NCBI RefSeq assembly: GCF_900215435.1
Contig: NZ_OCMY01000001.1
Span: 1,736,001-1,800,000 of the forward strand
Reading direction: 5' to 3'
Origin: Candidatus Pantoea floridensis
GTDB taxonomy: Bacteria; Pseudomonadota; Gammaproteobacteria; Enterobacterales; Enterobacteriaceae
Length of the DNA stretch: 64,000 nucleotides
Below are positions 1 through 10,428 of the stretch, in pieces. The notes beneath the pieces were generated by a model, which saw nothing but the letters and a program-made list of their open reading frames with translations, was not told where the DNA came from and searched no databases. A program made the translations under genes and the position numbers. Each line of letters opens with the position of its first letter. Position 1 is the stretch's first letter.

Positions 1-735
1 GGGAATACGAATCGCGTCATAGCTGAAGCGGTTGGAATAACCTAGCGCCGGCGCCACTGAACCATCGGCATTCAAAGCTACCCAATCGAGCGGCAGGCCG
101 GTTTTGCCAAAGTGCATATCGCCTAACAGCGCCATGCCGTCATCAATCAGCTCATTCCAGATGCGCAGATGGCTATGATCGGCAAACTCACGCCAAGCCG
201 CGAACAGAAAATAAGAGGGGTTGAGGACCACATAGCTGGTTTTATTAAACCCCTGTGCGCCCGGCAACATCACTCTATGTCCGCCATAATCGATGACATT
301 AAGCTTAATCACCGCACGTTGGATGCGATCGGACGCCTGCTGATAATCGCCGCCCCACTTCTGTGCGGCGCGTTGCAGGGCCCACGCAATCAGCACATCA
401 CCGTCGGACGCATTATTTTTGTCCGCAACCGGATCGGCAGCACCTGGCGTATAACGCCAATAGAACAGATCGTTCTGTGGATTGCTCAGATGGCTGCGCG
501 TCCACTGCCACAGCAGATCAAACGTGACACGATCGTCGTGCGCCACCGCCAGCAGCATGCCGTAGCCCTGGCCTTCGGTATGGCTCACATTATTGTTTGC
601 CGTATCGCTGATGCGGCCGTCGCTGCTCATAAACCGGCTTTTGTAGGTACTCCAGCCATCTGCGGCCGCCTGGGCGCTAAAAAACATCACCATGAAACAC
701 AGCATCCATTGACGCCAGAACCGCATCACTTTCAT
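1..735 (-). CDS. bcsZ: Cellulase BcsZ (GH8 endo-1,4-beta-glucanase), 3' end cut by window
   Basis: Periplasmic endoglucanase that trims or edits cellulose during export. The first 245 codons are visible on the minus strand; the C-terminus lies beyond position 1, and the family is usually about 370 residues. A signal peptide with a hydrophobic core covers roughly residues 5-25 and ends at AQAAA. The GH8 general acid is Glu54 in the motif [10 protein letters not shown]. Downstream GH8 blocks include FYWRYTPG and a DGD segment ([10 protein letters not shown]). The ATG at 735 lies 9 bases after the bcsD stop, so it is the last visible gene of the bcs operon. In E. coli bcsZ lies between bcsB and bcsC; here it follows bcsD. 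Confidence 0.93.
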   Translation of the reverse strand, partial: MKVMRFWRQWMLCFMVMFFSAQAAADGWSTYKSRFMSSDGRISDTANNNVSHTEGQGYGMLLAVAHDDRVTFDLLWQWTRSHLSNPQNDLFYWRYTPGAADPVADKNNASDGDVLIAWALQRAAQKWGGDYQQASDRIQRAVIKLNVIDYGGHRVMLPGAQGFNKTSYVVLNPSYFLFAAWREFADHSHLRIWNELIDDGMALLGDMHFGKTGLPLDWVALNADGSVAPALGYSNRFSYDAIRIP

Positions 736-744
736 CACAGCATC

Positions 745-1191
745 CTATTGATATCGATAGTGCAGCGTGCCGCCGTCGTTCTTCTCGAGGGTTACCGGCA
801 CTGCCGCGCTGCCGCCTTGTGCTTGCAGCCACTGCGCATACAGCCCAGCCAGTACCGCACTCAACGCCAGCTGCCAGCGTTCTGCTGCTACGTGAATATC
901 ACCCTGAGGCAGCGCGTGGTGCTGCAGCAGAATGGCGTTTTGCTGCGGCTGCAACTGCACAAAACCCCAGTTAAATCGGGCCAGCTGCAGATTCATCTCA
1001 CGCTCCAGATCCTGCACGGTGCGCGCTTCTGCTAAAGGATAGCGTGTTGCCAGCGATGCGCCGACACCCTGCAGGAAGCCTTCCGCTTCCTCGCCAGCAT
1101 TATCCAGCATGCTTTCAATCATCACGCTCACCAAATCAAACCAGCCCGGCTGGTGTGGATGGCTGGCGCGTGCTGCGATTTGCTCACTCAT
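745..1191 (-). CDS. bcsD: Cellulose synthase subunit BcsD
   Basis: Small periplasmic accessory protein of type I cellulose synthases. In Acetobacter-type systems it forms cylindrical octamers that guide or crystallise glucan chains. The product is 148 residues, close to the family length of about 156, and has no signal peptide or membrane segment. The ATG at 1191 shares one base with the bcsC stop (TAATG), which implies translational coupling. Its presence marks the operon as type I and separates it from the bcsEFG-carrying type II operons of E. coli. Assignment rests on sequence character and on position between bcsC and bcsZ. Confidence 0.85.
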   Translation of the reverse strand: MSEQIAARASHPHQPGWFDLVSVMIESMLDNAGEEAEGFLQGVGASLATRYPLAEARTVQDLEREMNLQLARFNWGFVQLQPQQNAILLQHHALPQGDIHVAAERWQLALSAVLAGLYAQWLQAQGGSAAVPVTLEKNDGGTLHYRYQ

Positions 1192-4100
1192 TAGTAATCT
1201 CCGAACAGGTAACGGAAGTACAGATTGGCGGTACTTTCGTTGTAATCACCAAAGGTGTCGTAGCCTAACTGACCGCCTACGGTGACATCTTTGTTGATCT
1301 TGTAATCCGCACCGGCATGCAGGTTGTAGCCAATACCGTTTTTGCTATCGCCGCTGTAGAACGCGTCCTTCACGTAGCCCTGGTCAGCCAGACTCTGCAA
1401 CTGTGATTGCAGAGACGGGTTGTTCGGGAAGTAGGCGCTTTTATCCTGGCTATAGGATTGATAACCCACCGAGCCGCCCACGTTCACTTTCAGATCGTCA
1501 AACTTGCGGCTGAATTCAACAGGGAACGATACGGATGCATAGTTTTGCGGACTGAAGTAACCGCCCTGACCGTAGCTGAAGTAGCTAAGGTTTTTCGAGT
1601 AATCCATCCACGATAGGCTCATGCCGACTTTCAGCTCGCGATCGTCGAAGTGATACGGACGCACATAAGCTCCGGCCGTAGCCTGCACGCTATTGTTGCT
1701 CGCCACGTTTTCACCCAGGTAGCTGTACGCGCCAGCACCAGCGTAGAAGCCGGCATCACCGTTGTCGTAACTCAGCAAGGCGTTACCGCCGTTTTTCGTT
1801 ACGCGGCCCCAACGTTTACCGCTGGTTTTGTCTTCCACACCCACATACGACAACAGGCTGTCGGTCATCGCGCGGCGTTCACCGGTGAGGATCAGCGTCA
1901 GGAAATCCGTCAGCTTCGGCGACCACTGCACGCCACCCACCAACGTGCTCAAATCTTGTCCGAGCGGCGTGCTGCCGAGATCAATCTTGTAGCTGTCGCC
2001 CTTCAGCGCCATGTTCAGCTCAACGCCGGTCGCTGATTGCGAATCAGTAGAAGAGTTAGGCACGTCATCAATTTTCGCTCCTCCCGTCGCCACCACGTTG
2101 CCCTGCACCAGCGAGTTGGTGCCGAAGCGACGCCAGGCATCACCGCCGGCGCTGCCGGCTGAGAGTGAAACCGGCGTCATCGTGAAATCGAAACGCGACT
2201 CGCCAAACGGCACGGTAGAGAAGGTCAGTGGCGCTTTGGCTTCGGTCAACTTACTCAACCCAGATTCACCGTCGCGTCCGCGCACCTGCACCGCGCCCTG
2301 CACCCAGGTACCGGTTTTCTCCTGCAAATCGTCCATCATGTTGTCGATTTGGCGCAGCGTCTGACTCTGCTGAATGGCTGGCGTGTTGCTCGCCAGCGTC
2401 ACCCCTTCCGCGCTGCTGGTGGCGTCGGGCGCCGATTGCCACGGCATTACCGCACCATAGCTGGATGGCGAGCGGCCAACCGGCGAGGTGCCGCGATTGA
2501 TAAACGGATTATCGGCCAGGGCCAGACCACCCACGCTCGGCACGCTACCGGTTTCAGCACCCTGCAGACCAATCAGCTGACCACGCGCGGTGCGCAGGTA
2601 GCTCATTGCCTGGCTGTGTTCGCCGTTAGCTTCGGCAACGCGCGCAAGCAACAGCAGGCGATCGGGTGACTGCGCGTTATTCAGGCCGCGGGTTAAGGTG
2701 TTGGCTTTGTTGAGGTCGTTTTGCGCCAGCGCCACGTTGATGGCGCCAGTGCGCGCGTCTTGCGTCGCGGTGTCCTGCGTCATCAGGTAGTCATACACCA
2801 CGCCCGCTTCTTTGTTCATCTTGCCGGATTGATACAGTCGCGCCATGGCGAACATCAGATCGCGGTTCTGTGGATCGTGCTGCAGCGCGCCCACCAGCTT
2901 ATCGTAAGCAGCGGCGTACTGTTTCTGCTCGCGCAGGCGATCGACCTCGTTGATCACGTAACCATTGCGGATACCCGCCAGCTGCGTCGGCGTGCTGCGC
3001 GCCTGCAGTTCCGGACTGCTGAGGAAGCTTTGCGCTTCAGTATTCAAACCGGCCTGATTCAGCACCGCGACCTGTGCGGCGTAATCCCCGGCGTTGCCTT
3101 GCACTCCGCGCTGCATGTTGCTGCGCACCACGGAAACCGCGGTGGTGATATCACCTGCTTTTGCCAGTTTCTGCGCCAGATTACCGGCATCAACCGGATT
3201 TGACGGTGGCGTTGCCGCCAGCGCGCGCAGGGTATTGGCCGCTGCAGCGTTCGATCCCTGCGCCAGATACTGATCGGCGGTGGTCATCTGCAAGTTGAAA
3301 TTCACGCGCTGCGCCAGCTCGCGCATATCGCTGTTTTTGCTGCCGTTGGGAATACGTGACAGCAGCATACTCGCCTGCTGCCAGGCACCGCTTTCACTGG
3401 CGTTTAACGCGCCCGCGTACAGTTCAGCGGTGCTCGCACCGGTACGCAGGGTCGGCTGCATGATATTCGCTGCCATCATGCTATCGCCCTGTGCGCGATA
3501 GATGCGCGCCAGATCGAGACGCAGCCAGCCATCGTTGGGATAGCGCTGAATGCCGCTATTTAGCGTAGCAATCGCCGCGCTGTTGTTGCCCGCGGCTAAT
3601 TCACGCTTGGCCTGCGCACGAATTGGATCGGTGCTATTGCCGCGCGGCGCGACGCTCTGGCGCACGCTGTCGGGCAGCGATGCCAGCAGCGTATTAGCTT
3701 CTGCCCCGCGATTCTGCTGACGCAGCACGTAGAACAGGCCTTCTTTAGCGCTACGGTTGTTGGCATCGCTTTGCAGGATGGCGCGATAGGTTTGCTCCGC
3801 CTGATCGAGCTGATTGCTGCGACGCTGAACATCGGCACGGAACAGTTTGGCGGATACCCCTTTTTCGCCGTCGGCCTGCGTCAGCGGTTCGCTCAATGCC
3901 AGCGCCTGCGCGCTGTCGCCATTTTTCAGCGCCTGCTGCGCCGTGGCCAACTGCGCATAGAAGCGCGCATCGGCGGCCTGTTTCTGCCGCGTGTCGCTCT
4001 GATCGCCACCCAGCTGCGCGGCGCGCGTCAGGTAATCCGCTGCTTCCGCATAGCGACCGGCGCGCTGAGCCACGTAACCCATGCCGGCCAGGGCATCGGC

Positions 4101-4994
4101 ATCTTGTGGGTTGGCCTGCAGCACTTTCTCAAAGTTGTTTTGCGCATTGCTGACGTCGCCGCTGTTTAACGCAGTAAAGCCCGCGCCTTTCTCCGCGCCG
4201 CCGACGTTTTTACGGTAGTAATCCAGCACCGCGTTGTCTTGCGGATGACGCTGCTGCCAGGTTTGATAAAGCGAAGCATCTGAAGCCTGCGGGCCAAGCC
4301 ACAGCAGGGCCTGGCGCAGCGATCGATCGGCTTCTTTGTTGCCATCCGCCATGCTCGCGAGCACATCGATACCCTGACGGCGGGTTGATTCCTGATAGGT
4401 TAATGCTTTACCCAGCGCCAGTTTTGCACCGGTATCCTGCGGATGATCGGCGGAGAACTGGCGCAGCGCTTCCACCGCCTGCGGCAGCAGCGAGCGATCG
4501 CCCGCCATGGTCAGATAATATTCTGCCGCCACGCTCGGCGGCGGCTCATTGCCGCTGAAGGTATTACGCCAGGTTTGCAACGAAGCGGCAATGTTGCCAC
4601 TGCGCGCCTGCTGACGTGCCAGCTGCAGCTGCGCCTGCGGAATGGTTTGCAGCTGACGCGCGTTATCCAGCTCGGTGAGATGCGCATCGTTTGGCGAGGC
4701 CGCACTCAATCGCGCACGCCACTGCGCCGCTTCGGCCGTGCCGCCGCTTTGCTGGGAATAGAGCGCCAGCAGATAGAGCGCCTGCGTATTGTTCGGCTCA
4801 ACCATCAGCACTTTCTGCAGCGAGGCTTTCGCCAGATCGTCATGCGCTTTCTGATGCCAGTAAGCCGCTTGATCGAACAGCGCCTGCAGCGCGGGATTGC
4901 TGCTCTCCGCCGCCAGCAGCGGCTGCGAGAGCGCCAGTGCTCCCCCCAGAATCAGAGCATGACGCACGCCGGCACTTAACAGATGTTTTTTCAT
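1191..4994 (-). CDS. bcsC: Cellulose synthase outer-membrane subunit BcsC
   Basis: Outer-membrane export porin for cellulose with a long periplasmic TPR scaffold. The 1267-residue product starts with a signal peptide (about residues 1-29, ending LLAA). Many TPR-like helical repeats follow from about residue 30 to 850; typical signatures are NTQALYLLALYS and DADALAGMGYVAQ. After a linker comes a C-terminal beta-barrel from about residue 910, with alternating aromatic strands and the terminal segment NLYFRYLFGDY. Length and layout match the family. It lies 11 bases after bcsB and overlaps bcsD by one base. Confidence 0.95.
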   Translation of the reverse strand: MKKHLLSAGVRHALILGGALALSQPLLAAESSNPALQALFDQAAYWHQKAHDDLAKASLQKVLMVEPNNTQALYLLALYSQQSGGTAEAAQWRARLSAASPNDAHLTELDNARQLQTIPQAQLQLARQQARSGNIAASLQTWRNTFSGNEPPPSVAAEYYLTMAGDRSLLPQAVEALRQFSADHPQDTGAKLALGKALTYQESTRRQGIDVLASMADGNKEADRSLRQALLWLGPQASDASLYQTWQQRHPQDNAVLDYYRKNVGGAEKGAGFTALNSGDVSNAQNNFEKVLQANPQDADALAGMGYVAQRAGRYAEAADYLTRAAQLGGDQSDTRQKQAADARFYAQLATAQQALKNGDSAQALALSEPLTQADGEKGVSAKLFRADVQRRSNQLDQAEQTYRAILQSDANNRSAKEGLFYVLRQQNRGAEANTLLASLPDSVRQSVAPRGNSTDPIRAQAKRELAAGNNSAAIATLNSGIQRYPNDGWLRLDLARIYRAQGDSMMAANIMQPTLRTGASTAELYAGALNASESGAWQQASMLLSRIPNGSKNSDMRELAQRVNFNLQMTTADQYLAQGSNAAAANTLRALAATPPSNPVDAGNLAQKLAKAGDITTAVSVVRSNMQRGVQGNAGDYAAQVAVLNQAGLNTEAQSFLSSPELQARSTPTQLAGIRNGYVINEVDRLREQKQYAAAYDKLVGALQHDPQNRDLMFAMARLYQSGKMNKEAGVVYDYLMTQDTATQDARTGAINVALAQNDLNKANTLTRGLNNAQSPDRLLLLARVAEANGEHSQAMSYLRTARGQLIGLQGAETGSVPSVGGLALADNPFINRGTSPVGRSPSSYGAVMPWQSAPDATSSAEGVTLASNTPAIQQSQTLRQIDNMMDDLQEKTGTWVQGAVQVRGRDGESGLSKLTEAKAPLTFSTVPFGESRFDFTMTPVSLSAGSAGGDAWRRFGTNSLVQGNVVATGGAKIDDVPNSSTDSQSATGVELNMALKGDSYKIDLGSTPLGQDLSTLVGGVQWSPKLTDFLTLILTGERRAMTDSLLSYVGVEDKTSGKRWGRVTKNGGNALLSYDNGDAGFYAGAGAYSYLGENVASNNSVQATAGAYVRPYHFDDRELKVGMSLSWMDYSKNLSYFSYGQGGYFSPQNYASVSFPVEFSRKFDDLKVNVGGSVGYQSYSQDKSAYFPNNPSLQSQLQSLADQGYVKDAFYSGDSKNGIGYNLHAGADYKINKDVTVGGQLGYDTFGDYNESTANLYFRYLFGDY

Positions 4995-5005
4995 TATTTT
5001 TATCC

Positions 5006-7471
5006 TTACTTCTTGCCGGACTTGCTATCAACTTTTGGGTTGAGACGACGCCACGCATGACGTTTCAGCATCACCCATGCACCGCTGCCGACCAGCGCTG
5101 AAAGCAGCAGTGCCGCCAGCGCCATCAGCACCGAGTGCTGGTTGGCATACCACACCACCATCATGTACCACGGCATTTCGCCGCTCGGGAATTGCGGCCC
5201 CACGCGGAAGCTGCGGATGCCGTTCTCATCGGTGATGATGGCGGTATCACCGCGAATACCGGCGTTAATACGCGCAGAATTCAGATCTTCATGCAGGCGT
5301 AGCAGCTGCTGATCGCTGGTGGCCACAGTCATCACCACCAGGCGATCGCGGTTCCACGGCGAGCGATAGCTGACAAAGCCGCGCCACGCTTCGTTCGATG
5401 AGAAGTAACGATCGGCATCCAGCTGCTGGCGATACCAGTCGCCGGTCAGCCAGCCGCGCACTTTTTCCCAGCTCGTCGGCTCTTTCACGCCCAGCGTGTT
5501 GCCGCTGGTATCAAATGGCGTATTGGCCAGCATCCGTTGGTTGAAGTCGTTGTTCTGCGTGGTACTCACCGCCAACACATCGCTGTGCTGCAGGCGAGTC
5601 AGATTGGTGCCGCCATTTGGCAGACCAAACAGCACCTGGTTCTGCAGCAGCGGAACGCCGGTGGCGTTGCCGGCACGTGATGCCATATCCAGCAGCGTGG
5701 CGATCTCCGCGTCGCTGGGTTGCTCTGGCAACAACAGCGTCGTCTGCGAGAAATCCGCCAGCCGCGAGAACGGGAACGATGCGCCGACAAAGTAAGAGAG
5801 GTTCGGCAGCATGGTGAAGTGCCGCGTGTGGCTCAGATCGATCCATGAATCCTCTTCAATGCGGCTCTTGATATTGTTGTTCAGCAGCACGCCGCACGGC
5901 GCATCTGCTTTCGGCTTGATGTTGAAATAGAGCGCCAGCTGGTTGTCACCATAAATCAGGTAGGGTTCGAGCTTCAGCGTGTAATGCTCCTGCCGCGCGT
6001 CACCGCCCAGGCGATGCCAGGCGCTCTCCAGCAAGCCCACTTTGTTCACCGTCAGGTTACGCAGGAAGGTGCCGTTGATCATCACGTTGAGGAACGAGTT
6101 GCTCTCATCAATCCAGCTTTCGGACGGGAAGCGATAGTGCAGATTCACCGGAATGGTATCGCCATCCCACAGGAACAGGTCAGGCGCGGCGCGGAAATTG
6201 ACGCTCAGCGCATCGTGCCAGATGCCGGTGGTGGTCAGGCTCTGATCCTTACGCAGCAGTTCGCTCAGGCGTACCGGACGCGTGGTGTTAATCCAGCGTG
6301 GCGCATCATAAGGTTTTCGCACGCCAATCGGCTGCGGCTGCACATTCAGGCTGTTGCCATCCGTGGTGAGCGGCTGCGTGGTTAAACGGTTAGCCGCCTG
6401 GCGAAGCTGATCGTCATTGGCGCCCACCACCAGCAGCAGCTTGTAAACAGGATTGTTGGGATTATCGGTCACCTGCAGCAGCGGGCCATTGCTCGCGGGT
6501 AACGTCACCGTGCCAATTTTGTCGCCAGGATGCCCCACCAGAATACCGTTGTGCTCGGGCAAATCGCCGCGCACCACCGGGAAACGAATGCCGCGATAGT
6601 CCGACTGAATACCCATCCAGGATGCCACCAGCGCAGCCGCGCTGATGCTATCCGGCGCAACATTGGTGGCAAAGCCAAAGCTAACGCTGGCTGGCGTCAT
6701 GCGTTGCGCATCAATAAACGGACGCGGGAAGTTGCGCAGGCTGGTGCCAATGTTCAGCTGCTGACCTTCCAGGCTCAGCGTGGTTTTAGGCAAAATGGAT
6801 ACCTGGTACTGCTGCGCGCTCTCTTTCTCGCACAGCAGCTTATCGGCATCGTTAATCTTGAAGCTCAGATTGTTGCTCGATACCACCATCGCTGCCGGGA
6901 TATCCAGCTGGTAGTCACTGATATCGCTGTCGCTGGAGCCCAGCGGTAAGGTGCCGAGCGGCTGACCGTTTAGCATCAGCTGCAGCGAAGTGTTACGCGC
7001 CGCCAGTGCCGCAGAGACGCGTAGTGAAAGGTTGAGGCGTGCGCTGGTGATCACTTCATCTGTCGGCAAGGTAAACACGATACCGGATTGCAGTTGGCCG
7101 CCGGTGAGCGTAATACCCTTCGGCTGGCCCATCTGCGCTACGGAAACCATGCTGCTAATCGGCTGGTTGAGCGTAGCCGTGCCGCTATCAGCCATGGCGC
7201 CTGGCTCGACCGAAGGCAGCACCATGTCGGGTGCAGGCGCGGCTGGCGCCGCATTTTCATTCGCGGGGGCGCTCTCCGAAGGAGCATACGGCGCCGCACC
7301 GGCGGCTTGCTGTAACTGCTGGTCGGCCGCACCTTCCATGCCCTGTGGCGGTGGAACCGCTGAAAGCGCAGCACTATCCTGAGTCACCGCCGGGGTTTCA
7401 GCCCATGCTGGCGCGAGCACGAGCGCCGTTGCCAGCGAGCTTGCCAGCAACGTTTGCGTCAAATTCTTCAT
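5006..7471 (-). CDS. bcsB: Cellulose synthase periplasmic subunit BcsB
   Basis: Membrane-anchored periplasmic partner of BcsA, needed for catalysis and for guiding the nascent glucan across the periplasm. The product is 821 residues. A signal peptide ends near residue 24 (APAWA). An Ala/Pro/Glu-rich linker spans about residues 25-110. Paired carbohydrate-binding and flavodoxin-like domains fill the body, and a single transmembrane helix lies near the C-terminus (about 770-795), followed by a basic tail. Its ATG overlaps the bcsA stop by four bases (ATGA), so the two subunits are translationally coupled, as expected for a stoichiometric complex. Confidence 0.95.
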   Translation of the reverse strand: MKNLTQTLLASSLATALVLAPAWAETPAVTQDSAALSAVPPPQGMEGAADQQLQQAAGAAPYAPSESAPANENAAPAAPAPDMVLPSVEPGAMADSGTATLNQPISSMVSVAQMGQPKGITLTGGQLQSGIVFTLPTDEVITSARLNLSLRVSAALAARNTSLQLMLNGQPLGTLPLGSSDSDISDYQLDIPAAMVVSSNNLSFKINDADKLLCEKESAQQYQVSILPKTTLSLEGQQLNIGTSLRNFPRPFIDAQRMTPASVSFGFATNVAPDSISAAALVASWMGIQSDYRGIRFPVVRGDLPEHNGILVGHPGDKIGTVTLPASNGPLLQVTDNPNNPVYKLLLVVGANDDQLRQAANRLTTQPLTTDGNSLNVQPQPIGVRKPYDAPRWINTTRPVRLSELLRKDQSLTTTGIWHDALSVNFRAAPDLFLWDGDTIPVNLHYRFPSESWIDESNSFLNVMINGTFLRNLTVNKVGLLESAWHRLGGDARQEHYTLKLEPYLIYGDNQLALYFNIKPKADAPCGVLLNNNIKSRIEEDSWIDLSHTRHFTMLPNLSYFVGASFPFSRLADFSQTTLLLPEQPSDAEIATLLDMASRAGNATGVPLLQNQVLFGLPNGGTNLTRLQHSDVLAVSTTQNNDFNQRMLANTPFDTSGNTLGVKEPTSWEKVRGWLTGDWYRQQLDADRYFSSNEAWRGFVSYRSPWNRDRLVVMTVATSDQQLLRLHEDLNSARINAGIRGDTAIITDENGIRSFRVGPQFPSGEMPWYMMVVWYANQHSVLMALAALLLSALVGSGAWVMLKRHAWRRLNPKVDSKSGKK

Positions 7472-9573
7472 GCAGCGCTGTCCTCTTTTACCGCAGGCTG
7501 GTTATCACGCTTACGCTTCTCACGGCGATCTTTCCAGGTCAGCCAGAACAGCTCAAAGACGGTACGAATAATGGTGCCAAGGGAAACCAGAGGGTTGTCC
7601 TGCTTGTACTCCGGCTGAATCCATGCATCGGCACGCGCCAGCACCACACGCACTAATTCACGGCGGCGCGCCAGCGGCATATCGCCAAAGCGCAGCCGGA
7701 TGCTCTCTTCATCGCCGGAAATTTTGCTTACCGGAATGGTGATGGTGCCGGATTTCAACAGCAGATCGATCTCTTCGATGTCATCCTGTTCATGACGATG
7801 GTCCGGCGCATCGAGCTGCGCACCACCCATCGACAGATCGCTGGTTTGCGTGCGTGAAGAGATGCCGCTGGCGTAGTGAATGACCGCCGGAATCTGCACG
7901 TCAATACGGATGGTTTTACGCACCTGTTTGGTTTCACGCGCCACGGCAATCGCCGCCATCAGAATGATCAGGCTGAACACCGCCCAGCCGACGTTAAGGG
8001 CAATAACGTAGGGATCGACGCCAAAGTAGTCATGCGCGGTGGCACGCACTACGCCAGCAATAATGCCGATTGAAAGCAGCGCGGCAACAATCACATGCGG
8101 GCGCACAATGTGGAAATCGAAGAAACCCTGATCGAGCAAGCCGCCTTTATCCGTAACGTTAAATTTTCCGCGCTTCGGTGCCAGCATGGTCAGCAACGTG
8201 GGGATAACGAGGTGGAAGCACATAACGGTTTCGTAGATTTCACCCCAGAAGGTGTAGCGGAACTTGCCGTTCATGCGCGAGTTGACGTACAGCGACATCA
8301 CCAGATGTGGCAGGACGTAGGCGAAGATCAGCGATGCCGACGAGTGAATGATATTCAGGTTAAACAGCAGGTACGCCAGCGGCGCGGTCAGAAATGCGAC
8401 ACGCGGCAAGCCAAACTGGAAGTGCAGCATGGCGTTGAGGTAGCACAGACGCTGTTGCCAGGTTAAACCACGGCCGAACAAAGGGTTATCGACGCGGAAG
8501 ATCTGCGTCATGCCACGCGCCCAGCGGTTACGCTGCACCACATGCAGCCCCAGACGTTCGGTCGCCAGGCCAGCCGCCAGCGGGATCGCCAGGAAAGCGG
8601 AGCCCCAGCCAAGACGCTGCATTTTCAAGGCGGTATGCGCATCTTCGGTGACGGTTTCAACTGCAAAGCCACCAATCTCTTCCAGCGCGCTACGGCGGAT
8701 CACCGCACAGGAGCCACAGAAAAACGTCGCGTTCCAGTTATCATTACCCTGTTGAACCGGGCCGTAGAACAGCGAGCCTTCATTAGGAATGCTGCGCGCT
8801 GCACGCAGATTACGTTCGAACGGGTCCGGCGAATAGAAGTAGTGCGGCGTTTGCAGTAGCGCCAGTTTCGGATCGTTGAGGAACGGCCCTACCGTTGCTT
8901 GCAGGAAGGTACGCGTGGCAACGTGGTCACAGTCGAAGATGCAAATCAGCTCACCTTTGGTGATCTTCATGGCGTGGTTAAGGTTACCGGCTTTCGCGTG
9001 GCTGTTGTCATCGCGGGTGATATAGCCTACGCCGACGTCGGCAGCAAATACCGCAAACTCGCTACGTTTGCCATCATCCAGTAAATAGACCTTCAGCTTG
9101 TCGCGCGGATAATCAATACACTGCGCCGCCAGCACGGTATCTCGCACCACATCAAGGCTTTCATTATAGGTAGGAACATAAACGTCAACCGTCGGCCACA
9201 GGCTGGTATCATCGGGCAGCGGCTCAATGGTGCGCTTTAATGGCCAGGTGGTTTGCAGGAAGCCAAGAATTAAAATCAGCCAGACATAGAGTTCGGCCAG
9301 ATATAAGCCAATCCCAAGGATTGCTTCAATCTCTGAATTAAACTGCAGCGTCTCCGTGGTGCGCCACCAGATATATCGGGTCGACATCAGCGCAGAAAGG
9401 ATAACCATCACAACGGTTATTTTGCGGCTTTTACTGAAGCCCAGTAGAAACATCATCCCGATGCTGATCAAGCCGAAGATATATTGCTTCTGGCTGTCCA
9501 TAGGCGTGATGACGATTACCGCGGCTACGGGTGCAAGCACCAGCAGCAGCAGGTAAAACCCGAGTTTACTCAT
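7468..9573 (-). CDS. bcsA: Cellulose synthase catalytic subunit BcsA (UDP-forming)
   Basis: Inner-membrane processive GT2 glycosyltransferase that polymerises UDP-glucose into beta-1,4-glucan and translocates it. Four predicted membrane segments lie in residues 1-110. The GT domain then carries DDG at 166-168, DCD at 214-216, the catalytic base TED at 309-311 and the QRNRW motif at 347-351. Further membrane segments follow at about 390-470 and 495-545. A C-terminal PilZ domain carries RxxxR (R552, R556) and DLSMGG (579-584), the c-di-GMP binding signature, so activation by c-di-GMP is expected. The 701-residue product is shorter than E. coli BcsA (872), which has an extra N-terminal region. 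Confidence 0.97.
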   Translation of the reverse strand: MSKLGFYLLLLVLAPVAAVIVITPMDSQKQYIFGLISIGMMFLLGFSKSRKITVVMVILSALMSTRYIWWRTTETLQFNSEIEAILGIGLYLAELYVWLILILGFLQTTWPLKRTIEPLPDDTSLWPTVDVYVPTYNESLDVVRDTVLAAQCIDYPRDKLKVYLLDDGKRSEFAVFAADVGVGYITRDDNSHAKAGNLNHAMKITKGELICIFDCDHVATRTFLQATVGPFLNDPKLALLQTPHYFYSPDPFERNLRAARSIPNEGSLFYGPVQQGNDNWNATFFCGSCAVIRRSALEEIGGFAVETVTEDAHTALKMQRLGWGSAFLAIPLAAGLATERLGLHVVQRNRWARGMTQIFRVDNPLFGRGLTWQQRLCYLNAMLHFQFGLPRVAFLTAPLAYLLFNLNIIHSSASLIFAYVLPHLVMSLYVNSRMNGKFRYTFWGEIYETVMCFHLVIPTLLTMLAPKRGKFNVTDKGGLLDQGFFDFHIVRPHVIVAALLSIGIIAGVVRATAHDYFGVDPYVIALNVGWAVFSLIILMAAIAVARETKQVRKTIRIDVQIPAVIHYASGISSRTQTSDLSMGGAQLDAPDHRHEQDDIEEIDLLLKSGTITIPVSKISGDEESIRLRFGDMPLARRRELVRVVLARADAWIQPEYKQDNPLVSLGTIIRTVFELFWLTWKDRREKRKRDNQPAVKEDSAA

Positions 9574-9627
9574 GATTCACCCTGAAGGAGCTGTATTGTT
9601 TTTATGCGGCCGATACCGGCCTCATTA

Positions 9628-10428
9628 TTAATAATGGCTGCGGATAGGCGCCTGAACTTCACCATTTCCTACGGTGATATCCAGGATATTTGCCACGCGT
9701 TTCGCCACTAATTCGATATCAAACGCGGCGGCAGAAGCCGGACTGAAATCATAAACTGATTGTTGTGAAGCATTCGCTTCAGCCACGCTTTCATCACGAT
9801 GCACAACGCCTAATAAATTATCGCCCAAACGCTGCTGCATAAAGGTTGTGACTTCACGACTTATATTGCGGCGGTTATCACTTTGGTTAAGGACAAAATA
9901 ATGACCACGTTTATTATTTAGCGGCTGACCTATCATGCGATCATTTTCTATTTGCGGCAGCAAAGAGACTGATGCGGTATCCGCTAACATCACCACTACA
10001 TGCATATCGGCAAGAGCGGTCATGGCTTTAAGCGCAGCACCCGGACCCGGAGGAAAATCGGCAATAATGACCAATCCCGGGTAATTCAGCACGGTATCCA
10101 GGCCGCGCTGCAGAAAGTGCGGATCTTTTACCAGGTTTTCTTCAAAACGTTCACGCTGTTCTTCGGTGACATCGCCATAGGGCATAACAAATATATTGCC
10201 GCCGGTGGTCAGAATGGATTGGCTCCAGTCGGCCTGATCGGCAGAGCGTGCAACAAAACCGCGGCCATCATGCAGCGGTACACCAAAATGCAGGCGCAGG
10301 GCGTTTTGCACATCAAAATCGATTGCCAATACCTTGCTGCCAGCGCGGGCCAGACTCCACGCAAGGTTGGCCGCCATGGTGGTTTTCCCTACTCCCCCTT
10401 TTGGCGAGCACACACAAACTAACGGCAT
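9628..10428 (-). CDS. bcsQ: Cellulose biosynthesis MinD-like ATPase BcsQ
   Basis: ParA/MinD-type ATPase that in E. coli is required for cellulose production and is associated with the cell pole. The product is 266 residues, with a deviant Walker A motif SPKGGVGKTTMAANLAWS at residues 8-25, AIDFDVQ as Walker A', and a Walker B-like IIADFPPG. The start at 10428 overlaps the end of the preceding bcsO frame by 10 bases. A 54-base gap separates it from bcsA. It has no membrane segment and is predicted to act at the cytoplasmic face of the synthase. Confidence 0.93.
   Translation of the reverse strand: MPLVCVCSPKGGVGKTTMAANLAWSLARAGSKVLAIDFDVQNALRLHFGVPLHDGRGFVARSADQADWSQSILTTGGNIFVMPYGDVTEEQRERFEENLVKDPHFLQRGLDTVLNYPGLVIIADFPPGPGAALKAMTALADMHVVVMLADTASVSLLPQIENDRMIGQPLNNKRGHYFVLNQSDNRRNISREVTTFMQQRLGDNLLGVVHRDESVAEANASQQSVYDFSPASAAAFDIELVAKRVANILDITVGNGEVQAPIRSHY

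Noticed and set aside
169..1035. 288-codon plus-strand frame over bcsZ and bcsD
   Set aside because: It covers two genes on the opposite strand that have clear family motifs.
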